The position numbers were made by a program, and so were the translations under genes. From Prostheceraeus crozeri (lineage: Eukaryota > Platyhelminthes > Polycladida > Euryleptidae), in the NCBI GenBank assembly GCA_907163375.1, contig CAJQUW010011046.1, forward strand, positions 1-64,000: a stretch of 64,000 bases of DNA, written 5' to 3'. The notes under the pieces were generated by a model. The model was not told the DNA's origin, searched no databases, and saw only the letters and a program-made list of their open reading frames with translations. This document shows positions 60,559 to 64,000 of this stretch, one piece after another (position 1 is the first letter of the stretch; every line of letters starts with the position of its first letter).

Positions 60559-61929
60559 TAATGCAGACTAATGAGAATTAATGTTTAATGCAGACTCCTT
60601 CCATGTAGTGATGTAGAAAAAATCAGTCTGTGCTAGCATTTATGTGAATTTCACTCATTTGTATCTTAAGCGACCGGGAATCAATTGGCAAACTCAATTA
60701 CCAAGTTCAATATGTTTCAACAAGTGATTGAAAAGGGATGTGAAGCGTTACTTCTGCTTGTTAGCATTGTGGAGCATGTCGCTGATGGTGATAATTTCAC
60801 AAACAATTGTGATAATAACTTTATTTTGTATAAATAATCCTCCTCAAGGCAAGATGATTGAAATGGACTAACCAGACATGACAAAAGGTACTACAAAGCT
60901 CCAGAAAAGTCTGACTATGGCAGCACCGTGCAAGCGTGACGTTAAAGCTTCATTTTAAGGTCTCCGTGGCATACGTGATCATTTTATATTTTGTGACCTT
61001 TCAGTAGATAGTTTAACATTTGCCCAACTGAGGTGTCTTGTCAAACACACCTCTCTACAACCTAGCAAATTCGAGTGCATTTCAGAATCATCACACATTG
61101 CAGCAGTGAATGAATAGAAAACTACTTTTAAAGCAAATCGATCCATTTCTTGGCATCATTTTGATTGAGCTATTATGTGAGGAATGTAGGTAGATAATTT
61201 AGGTTAAAACTGCAGAGACTGGTAAATCCAATGAATGGAAATCACTGCAGTTTTGTACTACTCACCTCGGCTTGGATGATCAAAGACCCAAGTCGAAATA
61301 TCAAAACGAGCAAGCTATCTAACGAACTCACCAGTACTTTACTTACGAAGCACTGGGGATTATAAAAACAAACGATAAGGTGAGAGTGCTTATCTCTCCC
61401 TATCCTAGGGATGACAACATCATCAACCTGCATCATGCTTTAATACATCTTTATAAATCATTGTTGATCTAGTGACGAATGCTATTTAGCGGTGCTAAGA
61501 GAGACGCTGTATAAAGAGCCAGGAGCGACATCATTTTGATCATATTACATTATGTCGCGAGTTTCAAGGTTCAGACCCGCTCGGGTCGGGTCTTCGCGGA
61601 TCTACCCATGGGTCCTGGATCCACGTTCAACTCGGGCTTGAATGTTAATTGCTAGTGGATAAATATCAAGACGAATGAGATGGTTTCTGCATATTGATTT
61701 TTATGTTATCAAAGTTTTATCCATTCAACTTGCCGTCGATGTTTCGCTGTGTTTAGGGTGAATAAAAATTTTCGTGCTTTTTAGGTATTATTTTTCGGTA
61801 ACCCGCGTAAGTGCGGATTGAATCAACTGAATTTCAATCGAGGCACGTTTCGGTAAAATTTAGAATAAACTCATTCATGGTTCTTGTAAATTCAACACAC
61901 TTTGTTAACGAGAACAGGAGAAGATATAG
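60559..61929. other. Gene-free spacer
   Basis: Short TAATGCAGAC repeats at 60559-60600, and a GC-rich palindromic patch at about 61580-61625 (GACCCGCTCGGGTCGGGTC; ACCCATGGGT), possibly a DNA-transposon end. No gene. Confidence 0.6.
60889..60950 (+). repeat. Old SINE 3' fragment
   Basis: ACTACAAAGCTCC, AAAGTCTGACTATGGCAGCA and GTGACGTTAAA parallel the tail of the SINE at 63012-63211, with divergence. Confidence 0.6.
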
Positions 61930-62780
61930 AGTCAAAAATGGGTAGTTGACCTGGGAGCCATTTCTTCCACAGTAAAATAAAGTAAAGCGCAAGTAATATA
62001 CCCAAATTTTCGGCTTTTGCTCAAGGATGTTATGATGACTGGATTACAAGCGCAATAGTTTTATTGAAATTTGAAACGAAAAGATAGGATATAGGACACA
62101 TGGAGCTTACCAGGCATAGATAGCACAGCGTCGCCATCTAGGGTTCCCTGGGTTACTAAAAAATTGCAAAGCCATGCAACAAGACAGAATATCGCAAAGA
62201 TATTGATCAGCAAATAAGACAGATCAAATAGAAAAATACATGTAGGAAGAAATGGAAAGTCAGGAAAGAAAAATTGAAAGGTCAAAGCCTTTACATTCGT
62301 TGATAAGTCTTTCTGTTGACAAGTCTTTTATAAACAAGGCTTCAGATGACTTTCAAGTCCTCTGTTCTATTCAACATTAGGGCTGTTTCAATTAAATTAA
62401 ACATTTTGATTATGTTGAGCCATATGCATACGCACCAATGATTTCGGTTGTGTTGAATTTTTGTTAATTCTTTGATTGGTCTGCTTACTTCTCCGATATA
62501 GACTTTATTACAGACGTTACATTCATTCTTTTAAATACAGTTCTTTTGATAGCACTTTCCGTTCATTTCAGATGTCAAGTAAGCTGTACAATTTAAAGAA
62601 CATGGCATGGTCTCCTTGAAACATCTTGCTATTTCCAGCCTCAATAATGCCATTGTAATCCAGTCATCATAACATCCTTGACAAAACAAACATTTGGGTA
62701 AATTGTTTGTGTTTTACTTTATTTCATTGCGTAAAAAAGGACTCCTAGGCCAACCATTACTTTTTGATTAATATAACAGT
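61930..62780. repeat. Inverted repeat pair around a Penelope fragment
   Basis: Arms of about 110-125 bp (about 61930-62056 and 62651-62780) share TCAAGGATGTTATGATGACT and TAAAGTAAA..CACAA-type sequence. Between them lies the GIY-YIG debris. Confidence 0.6.
62436..62600 (-). pseudogene. GIY-YIG endonuclease fragment of an older Penelope-like element
   Basis: The minus strand encodes ECNVCNKVYIGEVSRPIK, preceded by CTAYLTSEMNGKCYQKNC; one stop codon separates them. It is diverged from the copies at 41-60 kb, so a different lineage. Confidence 0.6.
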
Positions 62781-63011
62781 AAAACGTAGCCCAAAAATAA
62801 CCAGAAAATATCTGCAATTCATGGTTAAGCTATAGAGTCATTCTGGCCGGCTTGAAAGTGTTCTAATTTTTGTCATAAATTAATTTCGAATTTGAACTTG
62901 AGGTGTCACCTCAATCGAACAGTTTTCATGCATGATCAATTGCGACGTGAAGCTGATTTCTTGTTAAATTGAAAACAAATGATAAACAAAAAAATATCAA
63001 ATGATAACAAG

Positions 63012-63211
63012 TGGTGTCCGTGGCACAGTGGTTGCGTACTTGGACTAGCGATCTCATGGTCCAGAGGTCGAACCCGGAAAGTGTCACTGGAAGTCGGCAG
63101 GAAGGGCATCCGGACTACAAAGCACCACAACGCTCCAAACAAAGTCTGACTTCAGTCAGCACCGTCCAAGGCCCCAGTAGGGGTAAGAAGTGACGTAAAA
63201 TCCGTAAAAAA
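63012..63211 (+). mobile_element. tRNA-derived SINE, about 200 bp
   Basis: Pol III A box TGGCACAGTGG (63021-63031) and B box GGTCGAACCC (63066-63075), a GGCAGGAAGGGCATCCGG motif common in RTE-mobilised SINE tails, and an A-rich end. AACAAG on both sides (63006-63011, 63212-63217) is a likely target duplication. Confidence 0.85.
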
Positions 63212-63217
63212 AACAAG

Positions 63218-64000
63218 AATTATTACTGCATGGTGTTGGCACACATGGCTGACAGAATCTATACTAGTAAAAAACGTCCGGTTCACAAATAAATGTAGTA
63301 AATAGTAAATGCATTAATCAATATCCGTTACCCTCCTCCGAATGTTACCCTCTTCTTACCTCTTCCTCTACTGAATGAGGGCTAGGATTTTCGTGCTAGA
63401 ATAAGCGTAAGTTGGGATGCTCCTTCATGAACGGTAGGACGACTAGTATCAGAATGTTGTTGATGTAACTGCGTGCATTCCCCTTGATAATGATTTGGAC
63501 AGTGTGACAGTTGACATTCCGGTCCATTGCTGGTCAGTCCATTCCAGATGCTCGCGCGCCCATTGGAGTCGCTTTCTGCGGTTGACACTGCTGAGTGTTG
63601 TCCCAACGTACGGCCGATGACATCGCATCCCTGTCTACCGTAGACGATTCCTCACTGTCTGATCCCCCACGATTCTTCGCCGTTGACGTCAATGGAGTGC
63701 TTCTCGGGCTGTCACATTGCTGGATCTGGTACACTGACGTAGATGCTGATGAGCACAATCTTGTAACGGTGTCGTACTCCGTGGACGCCCACTTCATGAT
63801 CTGTCCGCTATTCGTCCAGTACAAATGCAGCGTATTAGTAAACGTCGGATAGTCCGCTGGTTGACATTCAACTGAATGGCTATGTCTATTATCGTCATTC
63901 CAGCTTCACACATTCCTAAACCATCCCTCTATCATAGTTACTTGAGCAAGGCATCAGCAAGCTCCAAGGAATGAAAATAACTTAAAATCGACGATGACAA
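63218..64000. other. Spacer with exon-like GC-richer stretch
   Basis: 63380-63840 is GC-richer and has overlapping minus-strand frames (WASTEYDTVTRLCSSAS, SESDSNGRASIWNG). A host exon or old element is possible; not recognised. Confidence 0.35.

Overview
The window looks like animal nuclear DNA, most likely from a marine invertebrate. It has GT-AG introns, a tRNA-derived SINE, hAT and Penelope-like elements and long gene-free AT-rich spacers. There is no rRNA, tRNA, CRISPR or bacterial operon. It is almost entirely a nest of mobile elements. Functional calls rest on motifs read by eye.

Layout. 1-7128 is the right arm of a Polinton whose inside lies beyond the window. Its sub-terminal unit has grown into a 487/488-bp satellite (about 13.4 copies), and a short G-run in its terminal repeat has grown to about 300 nt. 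8827-34158 is a 3.25-kb hAT transposon (8-bp target duplication TTAAAGAC) split near the 3' end of its transposase gene by Polinton 1 (11783-33858, 22,076 bp, 6-bp duplication CACGGC, 5'-AG ends, inverted repeats of about 424 bp). 34167-40404 is host spacer with two exons of a single-pass membrane protein gene on the minus strand. 40405-60558 is a head-to-head inverted pair of Penelope-like copies; the right-hand copy is split by Polinton 2 (42500-59556, 17,057 bp, 6-bp duplication GTGAAC, 5'-AG ends). 60559-64000 is spacer with SINE and Penelope debris.

Polinton 1 carries protein-primed DNA polymerase B, a double-jelly-roll major capsid protein, penton-like minor capsid proteins, a packaging ATPase, an adenain-like protease, a decayed integrase and a basic virion protein. 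Its accessory genes are unusual: a TATA-binding-protein homologue, two tandem possibly PC4-like proteins, a DnaQ-like exonuclease, two small zinc-binding proteins, a stand-alone relative of the polymerase N-terminal domain, and a thrice-repeated 141-bp cassette with a 35-residue micro-ORF core. Several genes have TATA boxes; two promoters share paired CCAAT boxes, a TATA box and a start codon directly followed by a splice donor.

Polinton 2 is a different, very AT-rich lineage with the same core set plus a parvovirus-like phospholipase A2 segment and a coiled-coil protein with a tail-fibre-like motif. Most of its start codons sit in a TTAAAAATG-like context. It also carries many GC-rich mini-hairpins with 3-nt loops, some paired as double hairpins and translated in frame inside three coding regions. 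Both Polintons look young, with near-identical terminal repeats. Polinton 1 seems to have about three or four breaks and Polinton 2 about five.
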